Part shown: positions 1 to 8,498 of the stretch, piece by piece | Position numbering within the stretch: position 1 is the stretch's first letter | Layout of the letters: every line of letters begins with the position of its first letter | From: CAIOSQ01 sp041178225 | GTDB lineage: Bacteria > Pseudomonadota > Alphaproteobacteria > CACIAM-22H2 | NCBI GenBank assembly: GCA_041178225.1 | Contig: JBEGVV010000013.1 | Span: forward strand, 1-26,016 | Direction: 5' to 3' | Length of the DNA: 26,016 nucleotides | Position numbers and translations under genes: made by a program | Notes under the pieces: generated by a model | What the model was told of the DNA's origin: nothing | Database searches by the model: none | The model's input: only the letters and a program-made list of their open reading frames with translations

Positions 1-20
1 GTTCCCGGCGGGCGGATGAT

Positions 21-50
21 CGCGCCATCGCCCCTCGCGCCGATGGCGCG
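21..50. terminator. Perfect inverted repeat upstream of the TAXI gene
   Basis: CGCGCCATCG (21-30) is exactly complementary to CGATGGCGCG (41-50), giving a 10-bp stem with a 10-base loop. No T-run follows, so a classic intrinsic terminator is not certain. A TGA at 17-19 in the frame starting at base 2 could be the end of a gene lying off the window, in which case this is its 3' hairpin. It could equally be an operator for the transporter gene that starts at 99. Confidence 0.45.
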
Positions 51-98
51 GCGCGCCGCCGGGATCGCTCCGGCCGCGCGGAGACCAGGAGGATCGAC

Positions 99-1076
99 GT
101 GAAGAGACGCCAGTTCATCGCCCTCGCCGCCGCCGCCGGCGCGGCTTCCGCGGCGGGCGCCGCGCACGCGCAGCAGCAGTTCTTCCGCATCGGCACGGGC
201 GGGACGGGCGGCACCTACTTCCCGGTCGGCGGCATGATCGCCAACGCGATCTCCGAGGCGAGCGGCACGGGCGTGAAGGGCCTCGTCGCGACCGCCGTCG
301 CGTCCAATGGCTCGCTCGCCAACATCAACGCCATCGGCGCCGGCCAGTTCGAGGCTGGCCTGACCCAGGCCGACGTCGCCTACTGGGCGTGGAGCGGCAC
401 GGGCCTGTTCGAGGGCCGCCCGAAGGTGGACAGCATCCGCTTCGTGGCGAACCTCTACCCGGAGAGCGTCCAGATCGTCGTCAAGCGAGGCTCCGGCATC
501 CGCTCCGTCGCCGACCTCAAGGGCAAGCGCGTGTCGCTCGACGAGCCCGGCTCGGGCACGCTGATCGACGCGCGGATCGTGCTCGCGGCCTATGGCCTGA
601 CGGATCGCGACCTCAAGCCCGAGTACCTGAAGATGGGCCCGGCCGCGGACCGCATGCGCGACGGCGCGCTGGATGCCTTCTTCACCGTCGGCGGCTGGCC
701 GACCGGCGCGATCGCGGAGCTGGCCTCGAGCCAGGGCGGCATCGACCTCCTGCCGGTCGACGGCGACGCGGCGCAGCGCCTGCTCAGGCAGTATTCGTTC
801 TTCTCGGCCGACGTGATCCCGGCCGACGCCTACAAGGGCTCGGCCGAGACGAAGACGATCGCCGTCGGCGCGCAGCTCGTGACCAGCGCGAAGCTCTCCG
901 ACGCGCTCGTCCACGACATCACGAAGGCGCTGTGGAACGACGCGACGCGCAAGATGCTCGACGCGGGCCACGCCAAGGGCAAGCTGATCCGCAAGGAGAC
1001 CGCGGTGCACGGCGCCGGCATCCCGCTGCACCCGGGGGCCGAGCGGTTCTACCGCGAGGCGGGGCTGCTGAAGTAA
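99..1076 (+). CDS. TAXI family TRAP transporter solute-binding protein
   Basis: A 325-residue periplasmic binding protein predicted to capture a small organic substrate and deliver it to the TRAP permease encoded next. The GTG start is set by AGGAGG at 87-92, six bases upstream. The N-terminus (KRRQF, then an Ala/Gly-rich stretch ending AHA before QQQ, about residue 24) is a signal peptide with a twin-arginine pair resembling a Tat signal, though Sec export is also possible. The mature protein opens with FRIGTGGTGGTYFPVGG, typical of TAXI (NMT1-like) binding proteins, and its length is normal for them. TAXI substrates are poorly known; the downstream oxygenase and dehydrogenase suggest a methylated amine or amino acid, which is inference. 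A strong hairpin separates it from the permease, which may allow higher expression of the binding protein. Confidence 0.9.
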   Translation: MKRRQFIALAAAAGAASAAGAAHAQQQFFRIGTGGTGGTYFPVGGMIANAISEASGTGVKGLVATAVASNGSLANINAIGAGQFEAGLTQADVAYWAWSGTGLFEGRPKVDSIRFVANLYPESVQIVVKRGSGIRSVADLKGKRVSLDEPGSGTLIDARIVLAAYGLTDRDLKPEYLKMGPAADRMRDGALDAFFTVGGWPTGAIAELASSQGGIDLLPVDGDAAQRLLRQYSFFSADVIPADAYKGSAETKTIAVGAQLVTSAKLSDALVHDITKALWNDATRKMLDAGHAKGKLIRKETAVHGAGIPLHPGAERFYREAGLLK

Positions 1077-1108
1077 CCGGCACGCGCGAGCAGCCGGGAC
1101 GAACGGGC

Positions 1109-1132
1109 GGGCGGATCCCACGGGATCCGCCC
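1109..1132 (+). terminator. Strong hairpin between binding protein and permease genes
   Basis: GGGCGGATCCC (1109-1119) and GGGATCCGCCC (1122-1132) are perfectly complementary with only AC between them; in practice the innermost pair would open to a four-base loop. Only TT (1134-1135) follows, so termination is likely to be partial. It lies 33 bases after the binding-protein stop and 25 before the permease start, a layout consistent with mRNA stabilisation or attenuation to set a high ratio of binding protein to permease. Confidence 0.6.
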
Positions 1133-1157
1133 GTTCTCGCGAGAGGGGCGGGACTTG

Positions 1158-3179
1158 ATGGCGCAGGCGATCGACGAGAAGGCGGCACGCGAACTCGAGG
1201 AGAAGTTCGATCCCGAGATGCGGTTCCGGCCGATCGCCGACCGGACCGGCGCGGTGGTGGCGGCGGCGCTGTTCGTGCTCTCGGCGTTCCACTACTGGAC
1301 CGCCGGCTTCGGGCTGCTGGAGGAGACGCTTCATCGCGGCGTCCACATGGCCTTCGTCCTGTCGCTGATCTTCCTCGTCTTCGCGCGCACGAAGGCGGGG
1401 CAGGGCGTGCTGCGCCCGTCGTCCCTCGCCGCGCCCGGCGGCGTGCCGCTCTACGACTGGGCGCTCGCCGCGCTCGCGGTGGCCAGCGTGCTCTACGTCC
1501 CCTGGATCTTCGACGACCTCGCCTTCCTGATCGGCAACCCGCGGCCGCGCGACGTCCTCATGGGCACGATCCTCGTGGTCGTCGCGATCGAGGCGACGCG
1601 GCGGACCATGGGCTGGCCGCTGCCGATCATCGCCATCGCCTTCATCCTCTACGGCCTCTTCGGCACCTGGGCGCCCGGCATCCTCGTCCATCCCGGCGCC
1701 AGCTGGCCGGGCCTGATCAACCACCTCTACCTGACGACCCAGGGCATCTACGGGCTGCCGCTCGGCGTAGTCTCCACCTACGTGTTCCATTTCGTGCTGT
1801 TCGGGGTGCTCGCGACGCGCATCGGCCTCGGCCAGCTCTTCATCGACCTCGCCACCGCGCTCGCGGGTCGCTTCGCCGGCGGCCCGGCGAAGGTCTCGAT
1901 CTTCGGCTCGGCGCTGTTCGGCATGATCTCGGGTTCGTCGATCGCGAACACCGTCACGGTCGGCTCGCTGACCATCCCGGCGATGATCCGGATCGGGTAC
2001 CGCAGGCATTTCGCGGCCGCCGTGGAGTCGACGGCCAGCACGGGCGGCCAGATCACGCCGCCGGTGATGGGCGCCGCCGCCTTCCTGATGATCGAGTTCC
2101 TGGGCTTGCCCTACCAGACGATCATCCTCGCGGCGATCGTGCCGGCCTTCATGCATTTCTTCGGCGTCTTCATGCAGGTGCACTTCGAGGCCAAGCGCCA
2201 CGGCCTGCGCGGCCTGCCGCCGGAGGACATCCCCGATCCGCGCGCCGTGCTGCGCGACGGATGGCCGACCGTCTTCCCGCTGCTGCTCCTGGTCGCCATC
2301 CTGCTGTCGGGCTACACGCCCTACCTGGCGGCGTTCTGGGGCATCACCGGATGCGTGGTGGTCGGCTTCCTCAACCCGCGCCGGCGCCTGACCATCCCCG
2401 ACCTCGTCGACGGCTTCGTCACAGGTGCCAAGTACGCCCTCGCGGTGGGCGCGGCCGCGGCCGTGGTCGGCATCGTCGTCGGCGTGGTCACGCTGACCGG
2501 CGTCGGCTTCAAGGTGTCCTTCATCGTCACGTCGGGCGCGAAGCAGGCCGCGGCCTGGATCCTGCCGCTGGTGCCCTTCGACCTCGTCTCGCCGCAGGGC
2601 CTGTCGCTCTTCCTCACGCTGCTGCTGACCGGCGTCGTGTGCATCGTCATGGGCTGCGGGATCCCGACGACGGCCAACTACATCATCATGGTGACCGTCG
2701 CCGCGCCGACGCTCGGCATGCTGGGCGTCGCGCCGATCGTCGCGCATTTCTTCGTCTTCTACTATGGCGTGCTCGCCGACATCACGCCGCCGGTCGCGAT
2801 GGCCGCCTACGCGGGCGCCAGCCTCGCCAACGCGGATCCGTTCAAGACGGGCAACACGGCGTTCCGCCTCGGCCTCGCGAAGGCGCTCGTCCCCTTCGTC
2901 TTCGTGTTCTCGCCCTCGCTGCTGCTCGTCGTGCCTGGCTTCGACTGGATCGAGTTCCTGCGCACGCTCGCGGGATGCCTGCTCGGCGTGACCTGCCTCG
3001 CGGCCGCGCTGTCCGACTACCTGCTGGTGCGGATGCACCGCTGGGAGCGGCTGCTCGCAGGCGCCGCGGGCCTGCTCCTGATCGCGCCCGGCTGGGGCCC
3101 GCTGGCGGCGGGCGCCATCCTCGTGTCGCCCGTCCTTCTGCGCCACGTGCTGTCCGCGCGGCGCGGGGAGGTCGCATGA
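1158..3179 (+). CDS. TRAP transporter permease, 4TM/12TM fusion (DctQM-like)
   Basis: An inner-membrane protein of 673 residues predicted to import the substrate bound by the TAXI protein, using an ion gradient. The small (DctQ) and large (DctM) TRAP subunits are fused, as is usual with TAXI binding proteins. Many hydrophobic segments run through the protein. The DctM signature is clear at about residues 253-315: GMISGSSIANTVTVGS, then TIPAMIRIGY, then ESTASTGGQITPPVMGAAAF. A second conserved segment (MGCGIPTTANYII, then YYGVLADITPPVA) lies in the C-terminal half. ATG 1158 is preferred over the adjacent TTG 1155 because GAGAGGGG (1141-1148) is well placed for it. The stop overlaps the next start as ATGA (3176-3179), implying translational coupling to the Rieske gene. 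Confidence 0.92.
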   Translation: MAQAIDEKAARELEEKFDPEMRFRPIADRTGAVVAAALFVLSAFHYWTAGFGLLEETLHRGVHMAFVLSLIFLVFARTKAGQGVLRPSSLAAPGGVPLYDWALAALAVASVLYVPWIFDDLAFLIGNPRPRDVLMGTILVVVAIEATRRTMGWPLPIIAIAFILYGLFGTWAPGILVHPGASWPGLINHLYLTTQGIYGLPLGVVSTYVFHFVLFGVLATRIGLGQLFIDLATALAGRFAGGPAKVSIFGSALFGMISGSSIANTVTVGSLTIPAMIRIGYRRHFAAAVESTASTGGQITPPVMGAAAFLMIEFLGLPYQTIILAAIVPAFMHFFGVFMQVHFEAKRHGLRGLPPEDIPDPRAVLRDGWPTVFPLLLLVAILLSGYTPYLAAFWGITGCVVVGFLNPRRRLTIPDLVDGFVTGAKYALAVGAAAAVVGIVVGVVTLTGVGFKVSFIVTSGAKQAAAWILPLVPFDLVSPQGLSLFLTLLLTGVVCIVMGCGIPTTANYIIMVTVAAPTLGMLGVAPIVAHFFVFYYGVLADITPPVAMAAYAGASLANADPFKTGNTAFRLGLAKALVPFVFVFSPSLLLVVPGFDWIEFLRTLAGCLLGVTCLAAALSDYLLVRMHRWERLLAGAAGLLLIAPGWGPLAAGAILVSPVLLRHVLSARRGEVA

Positions 3180-4372
3180 CCACGTTGCCCGCGCTCCTCG
3201 CCGGGCATCGCCAGGGCTGGTCCCTCGCGCGCGACTTCTACCTCGACCCCGTGGTCGCGGAGGCGGAGCGCGCGCGGTTCTGGCATGGACGCTGGCTCTT
3301 CGCGGCGCATGGCTGCGAATTGCCCGAGCCCGGCTGCTTCGTCACCCTCGACGTCGCGGGCGAACCCGTCGTCGTGCTGCGCGATCGCTCGCGCGGCGTG
3401 CGCGCCTTCGCCAATGTCTGCCGCCATCGCGGCTCGCGCGTCTGCACCTCGCCCTCGGGCCGCGCGCATCGCCTCGTCTGCCCCTACCACGCCTGGACCT
3501 ACGACCTCGACGGGCGGCTCTGCAGCGACGTGCGCGAGCACGGCGCGGAGCCGGAGGCGCATGGCCTGCGCGCGCACCATGCCATCGAGCTCGGTGGCCT
3601 TGTCTTCGTCTCGCTGGCCGAGGCGCCGCCGCCGCTCGAGGGCATGGACGAGGCCTTCGCGCGCTGGCTTGCGCCCCAGGGCCTCGCCGGGGCGCGCATC
3701 GCGCGCAGCGTCGACTACCGCGTCGCGGCGAACTGGAAGGTCGTGTTCGAGAACAACCGCGAGTGCCTGCATTGCCCGGGCTCGCATCCCGAGTACATCC
3801 GCGCGAACTACGACATCCACGTCCTCGACCCGCGCCGGGCCGCGGAGATCGAGGCGCGCGTCGCGGGCGAGGGGCGGCGCTGGCAGGCCATGGGGCTCGA
3901 GGCGCCGACGCTGGTCTCGGACATGACCGCCGCGTGGTGGCGCGTGAACCGCACGCCGCTCGCCCCGGGCTTCCTGACGGAAAGCCTCGACGGCGCCCCG
4001 GTCGCGCCGGTCATGGGGTCCTACCCGGAGCACGACGTCGGCACGCTGCGCGCGACCATGTTCCCGAACTTCTGGATGCATGGTTCCGGGGACCACGCCG
4101 TCACCACGCGCCTGCTTCCAGACGGCACGGGGCACACCCTCGTGCGCGTCGCCTGGCTGGTCGACGCGCGCGCGGAGGAGGGGCGCGACTTCGATCCCGC
4201 GCGGCTCATGCCCTTCTGGCAGCGGACCTCCGAGCAGGACTGGGAGATCTGCGAGAACGTCCAGCGCGGCATCGCGTCCGCGCATTACCGCCCCGGCCCG
4301 TTCGCGCGGCAGCGCGAGCGCAACGTCGCGCAGTTCGTGGAGTGGTACCTCGGCGAGATGGCGGGGGGCTGA
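3176..4372 (+). CDS. Rieske non-haem iron oxygenase, quaternary-amine demethylase type
   Basis: A 398-residue alpha-type oxygenase subunit. The [2Fe-2S] Rieske ligands are C82 and H84 (CRHRG) and C102 and H105 (CPYHAWTY). The catalytic mononuclear iron site is H199, H204 and probably D355 (SEQDWEICENVQRG). The bridging acidic residue is Glu (E196 in ENNRECLHC), whereas most ring hydroxylases have Asp; Glu here is typical of glycine betaine, carnitine and stachydrine monooxygenases (GbcA/CntA group). Such enzymes remove an N-methyl group from, or cleave, a quaternary amine with O2. The downstream GcvT/FAD dehydrogenase fits further demethylation. No ferredoxin reductase (GbcB/CntB-like) gene is present, so electrons must come from a protein encoded elsewhere. 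GGGGAGG four bases before ATG 3176 and the ATGA overlap support the start. The exact substrate is unknown. Confidence 0.85.
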   Translation: MTTLPALLAGHRQGWSLARDFYLDPVVAEAERARFWHGRWLFAAHGCELPEPGCFVTLDVAGEPVVVLRDRSRGVRAFANVCRHRGSRVCTSPSGRAHRLVCPYHAWTYDLDGRLCSDVREHGAEPEAHGLRAHHAIELGGLVFVSLAEAPPPLEGMDEAFARWLAPQGLAGARIARSVDYRVAANWKVVFENNRECLHCPGSHPEYIRANYDIHVLDPRRAAEIEARVAGEGRRWQAMGLEAPTLVSDMTAAWWRVNRTPLAPGFLTESLDGAPVAPVMGSYPEHDVGTLRATMFPNFWMHGSGDHAVTTRLLPDGTGHTLVRVAWLVDARAEEGRDFDPARLMPFWQRTSEQDWEICENVQRGIASAHYRPGPFARQRERNVAQFVEWYLGEMAGG

Positions 4373-4374
4373 GC

Positions 4375-6798
4375 ATGTCGTCCTTCCCGGGCCAGGCCGG
4401 CATCGTGATCGTCGGCGGCGGGGCGATCGGATGCGCGATCGCCTACCACCTCGCGCGGCGCGGCGCGCGCGACGTGCTGCTGCTCGAGCGGCGGCAGCTC
4501 ACCCACGGATCCACCTGGCACGCGGCCGGCCTCGTCGGCCAGCTGCGCAGCTCGAAGAACCTCACGCGGCTGATGCAGCGCTCGGCGGCGCTCTACCGCA
4601 CGCTCGAGGCGGAGACGGGCCAGGCGACGGGCTGGCACGGCGTCGGCAGCCTGCGCCTCGCGGCGAGCGCCGAGCGCTGGGACGAGCTCCGCCGCGCCGC
4701 GACGACGGGCAAGGGCTTCGGCTTCGAGCTGCACCTCGCCTCGCCCGAGGAGGCGCGACGGCTCTACCCGCTGCTCGACGCGAAGGGGCTGCATGGCGCG
4801 GTCTGGGTCCCGTCGGACGGCTTCGTCGATCCGTCCTCGGTGACGCAGGCGCTGGCGCGTGGCGCGCGCGACGGCGGCGTCGCCATCCGCGAGGGCGTGC
4901 GCGTGGAAGGCCTCGTCCGCGCGGGCCGGCGCGTCACCCATGTCGTCACCGACCACGGCACCATCGCCTGCGACACGGTCGTCAACGCGACGGGCATGTG
5001 GGGCGCGGAACTCGGCGCCATGGCGGGCGTACAGGTCCCGGTCTGCGCGCTCGAGCACCAGTATGCCGTGACCGAGAGGATCGCGGGCCTGCCCGCCGGC
5101 CTGCCGACGCTGCGAGACCCGGATGGCCGCTTCTACGCCAAGCCCGAGGTCGGCGGCCTCGCGATAGGTGGCTGGGAGGACAGCACGCCCGTGTTCGGCG
5201 CAGGCGGCATCCCGCGCGATTTCGGCCCTGAACTCCTGACCGGGGACTTCGACCGCTTCACCCCGATCGGCGAGGCGGCGGTCGCCCGGATACCGTCCTT
5301 CGGCGAGACGGGCATCAAGTCGATGATCAATGGCCCGATCCCGATCAGCGCCGATGGCGAGCCGATCATGGGCAAGGCGCCCGGCCTCGACAATTTCTTC
5401 GTCTCCTGCGGCTTCACCTCCGGCATCGCCGCGGCCGGCGGCGCGGGCGAGGCGATGGCGAACTGGATCCTCGAGGGCGATCCCGGCTTCAACCTCTTCG
5501 CCTTCGACCTGCTGCGCTTCGGGCCGATCCACTCGGCGCCCGATTTCCTCCACGCCCGCGCCACCGAGAGCTACGCGAGCTACTACGCGATCGCCTGGCC
5601 CGGGCACGAGCCGGCCAGCGCGCGGCCCGCGCGCACCAGCCCGCTGCACGACGTCCTGCTCGCGCGCGGCGCCGTGCACGGGAGCAAGTTCGGCTGGGAG
5701 CGCCCGAACCATTTCGTGCGCGACCCGGCCGACCGCCTCGAGCGCCCCAGCTTCCGCAGGCCCGGCTGGTTCGACGCGGTGGGCGAGGAGCATCGCGCGG
5801 TGCGTGAACGCGCCGCGCTCGTCGACATGTCGTCCTTCACCAAGGTCGAGATCGAGGGGCCGGGGGCGCTCGCGGCGCTGCAGCGCGTCGCGGCGAACGA
5901 CATGGACCGGGCGCCGGGCACGATCGTCTACACGCAGTTCCTGAACGCGCGCGGCGGCATCGAGGCGGACCTGACGATCACCCGCCTCGCCGAGGATCGC
6001 TTCTACCTCGTCACGGGCAGCGCCTTCGGCCCGCACGACCTCGCCCATCTCGACGACCACCTGCCGCGCGACGGCTCGGTGCGCGTGAACGACGTCACCT
6101 CGGGCTGGGCGGTGGTCAATCTCTGCGGCCCGCGGGCGCGCGACGTGCTCGCCGCCGCTTCGTCGAGCGACGTCTCCGCGGCGGCCTGCCCCTACATGCA
6201 GGCGCGCGAGGTCTGGATCGGCCATGCGCGGGTCCGCGCGCTGCGCGTCAGCTACGTGGGCGAGCTCGGCTGGGAGCTGCACATGCGCAGCGAGGACGCG
6301 CGCGCCGTGCATGCGCGGCTGCTGCGCGCCGGGGCGGCGCACGGGATCGCCGACGCGGGCTACCGCTGCGTCTCCAGCCTTCGCCTCGAGAAGCACTACC
6401 TGTACTGGGGCGCCGACATCACGCCCGACGAGACGCCGCTGGAGGCGGGGCTCGGCTTCTGCGTCGCTTGGCGCAAGGGCGACTTCATCGGTCGCGCCGC
6501 GCTCGAGCGGCAGAAGGCCGAGGGCGTGCGGCGGCGCCTTGCCTGGTTCGACGCGCCGGGCGACGCGCACTGGCATGGCGGCGAGGCGATCCTGCACGAT
6601 GGTCGCATCGTCGGGACGGTGCGTTCCGGCGGCTATGGCTACACGGCCGGGCGCAGCATCGCCTGCGGATACGTGCCGGTCGAATGCCTCGGCGCGGACG
6701 CCGCGGGCTTCGAGATCGAGGCCTTCGGCGAGCGGTGCGCGGTCGTTCGCCACGACAAGCCGCTGGTCGATCCCTCCGGCGCGCGCCTGCGGTCCTGA
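4375..6798 (+). CDS. FAD-dependent oxidoreductase/GcvT fusion (dimethylglycine/sarcosine dehydrogenase family)
   Basis: An 807-residue protein expected to oxidise an N-methyl amine and pass the one-carbon unit to tetrahydrofolate. The N-terminal DAO-type FAD domain (about 8-370) begins with IVIVGGGAIGCAIAYHLARRG. The motif THGSTWHAAGL places H49 where dimethylglycine and sarcosine dehydrogenases attach FAD covalently. A linker/FAO_M region follows, then the aminomethyltransferase (GcvT) fold from about residue 422 (SPLHDVLLARGAVHGSKFGWERPN), with VGELGWELHM near 628 and a C-terminal barrel to the end. Length matches the family. ATG 4375 lies two bases after the Rieske stop, with GGGGGG six bases upstream. 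It converges on moeA. The reaction class is well supported; dimethylglycine, sarcosine or another methylated amine as substrate cannot be separated by eye. Confidence 0.87.
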   Translation: MSSFPGQAGIVIVGGGAIGCAIAYHLARRGARDVLLLERRQLTHGSTWHAAGLVGQLRSSKNLTRLMQRSAALYRTLEAETGQATGWHGVGSLRLAASAERWDELRRAATTGKGFGFELHLASPEEARRLYPLLDAKGLHGAVWVPSDGFVDPSSVTQALARGARDGGVAIREGVRVEGLVRAGRRVTHVVTDHGTIACDTVVNATGMWGAELGAMAGVQVPVCALEHQYAVTERIAGLPAGLPTLRDPDGRFYAKPEVGGLAIGGWEDSTPVFGAGGIPRDFGPELLTGDFDRFTPIGEAAVARIPSFGETGIKSMINGPIPISADGEPIMGKAPGLDNFFVSCGFTSGIAAAGGAGEAMANWILEGDPGFNLFAFDLLRFGPIHSAPDFLHARATESYASYYAIAWPGHEPASARPARTSPLHDVLLARGAVHGSKFGWERPNHFVRDPADRLERPSFRRPGWFDAVGEEHRAVRERAALVDMSSFTKVEIEGPGALAALQRVAANDMDRAPGTIVYTQFLNARGGIEADLTITRLAEDRFYLVTGSAFGPHDLAHLDDHLPRDGSVRVNDVTSGWAVVNLCGPRARDVLAAASSSDVSAAACPYMQAREVWIGHARVRALRVSYVGELGWELHMRSEDARAVHARLLRAGAAHGIADAGYRCVSSLRLEKHYLYWGADITPDETPLEAGLGFCVAWRKGDFIGRAALERQKAEGVRRRLAWFDAPGDAHWHGGEAILHDGRIVGTVRSGGYGYTAGRSIACGYVPVECLGADAAGFEIEAFGERCAVVRHDKPLVDPSGARLRS

Positions 6799-6807
6799 GG
6801 GCCCTCA
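6796..6807. repeat. 12-bp palindrome holding both convergent stop codons
   Basis: TGAGGGCCCTCA is its own reverse complement. Its left TGA (6796-6798) ends the GcvT/FAD gene and its right TCA (6805-6807) is the stop of moeA on the other strand. There is no room for separate terminators, so the two transcripts probably overlap or end inside the opposing genes. Confidence 0.6.
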
Positions 6808-8015
6808 CACTCCCGCGAGCGACTGCCGCAGCGGCAGCACGCCGACCGTCGCGCCCGCGGGCAGGGCGGGGGCGTGCGGTGGCCGGACGATGAGCGCGTC
6901 GGCCTTGGCGAGGAGCGAGAGCATCGAGCTGTCCTGGCGCGCGAAGGCGGTGGCGACGTTCTCGCCCGCGGGCCCGCGCGAGAGCGTCGCGCGCAGGTAG
7001 TCCTGCCGGCGGTCGTTGGCCGGCAGGTCGGCGCCGAGCACGGCGTCGGCGCGCTGCGGCTCGAGGTCGCGCGCGCCGAGCAGGCGCAGCAGGATCGGCC
7101 GCAGGAACACGATGCTGCAGACCAGCGACGACACCGGGTTGCCGGGCAGGCCGAGCATCGGCGTGGCCCCGATGCGCCCGAACATCAGCGGCTTCCCCGG
7201 GCGCATGGCGATCTGCCAGAAGTCGAGCTGGAGGCCCTTCGCGCCCAGCGCGGATCGCACGAGGTCGTGCTCGCCCACCGAGGCGCCACCCGTCGTCACC
7301 AGCAGGTCGGCGCCCCGCGCCCCCTCGGCCATCGCCTGCAGGGCGTCGCTGCGATCGGGCGCGATGCCGAGCTGCACCGGCTCGCCGCCCCAGCAGCGCA
7401 CGAAGGCCGCGAGCGCGAGCCCGTTCGAGGACACGATCTGGTTGGGGCCGACCGGCTCGCCGGGCATCACCACCTCGTCGCCGGTGGCGAGGATCGCGAC
7501 GCGCGGCTTGCGCGCCACGCGCAGCCAGGGGCGGTTCATGGCGGCTGCAAGGCCGAGCTGGCGCACGCCGACGACGTCGCCTGCCACCAGCCCGACGTCG
7601 CCGGCGCGGAAGTCGAGGCCCGCGGGCCTGACGAAGCGGCCGGGCGCGGTGGCCTCGCGCACGCGGATCGTCGTGCCCTCGGCGTCGACGTTCTCCTGGA
7701 TCACGATCGTGTCGGCGCCGGCGGGGAGCGGCGCTCCCGTGAAGATGCGCACGCATTCGCCCGGGCCCAGGGCGCCGTCGAAGGACGAGCCTGCCGGGAC
7801 CGCCCCGACCTGGCGGAGGACGACCGGCCCGGCGGCGACGTCGGCGCCGCGCGCGGCGTAGCCGTCCATCGCCGAGACCGCCGCCGGTGGCTGGGTCAGC
7901 CGCGCGACGACGTCCTCGGCGAGCACGCGCCCGAAGCCCTCCGCGACCTGGACGCTTTCCGCGCCGCAGGGCCCGAGCGTGGCGAGGATGCGGGCGAGCG
8001 CCTCCTCGACGGAGA

Positions 8016-8019
<4 letters not shown>
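6805..8019 (-). CDS. moeA: Molybdopterin molybdenumtransferase MoeA
   Basis: A 404-residue cytoplasmic enzyme that inserts molybdate into adenylylated molybdopterin, the last common step of molybdenum cofactor synthesis. Family features in order are MDGYAAR, FTGAPLPAGADTIVIQE, the MoCF-binding-like segment with TTGGASVGEHDLV, then MRPGKPLMFGRIG and LGLPGNPVSSLV, with a C-terminal MoeA domain IV. Length is normal. The ATG at 8019 is chosen because the mature family start is MISVEEALARIL and it overlaps the moaC stop as ATGA; the 30 extra in-frame residues upstream lie inside moaC. It is the last gene of trpD-trpC-moaC-moeA on this strand. In many alphaproteobacteria lexA follows, but here the neighbour is the convergent GcvT/FAD gene. 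Confidence 0.95.

Positions 8020-8494
<475 letters not shown>

Positions 8495-8498
<4 letters not shown>

Noticed and set aside
389..3175. Very long + strand open frame running into the Rieske gene
   Set aside because: It is an Arg/Pro/Gly-rich shadow of the TAXI and permease genes in another frame, a common effect of high G/C content; only the part from 3176 is a real protein.
4285..6753. 822-codon minus-strand open frame opposite the GcvT/FAD gene
   Set aside because: The product is low-complexity and resembles no family, while the + strand frame has clear FAD and GcvT motifs.
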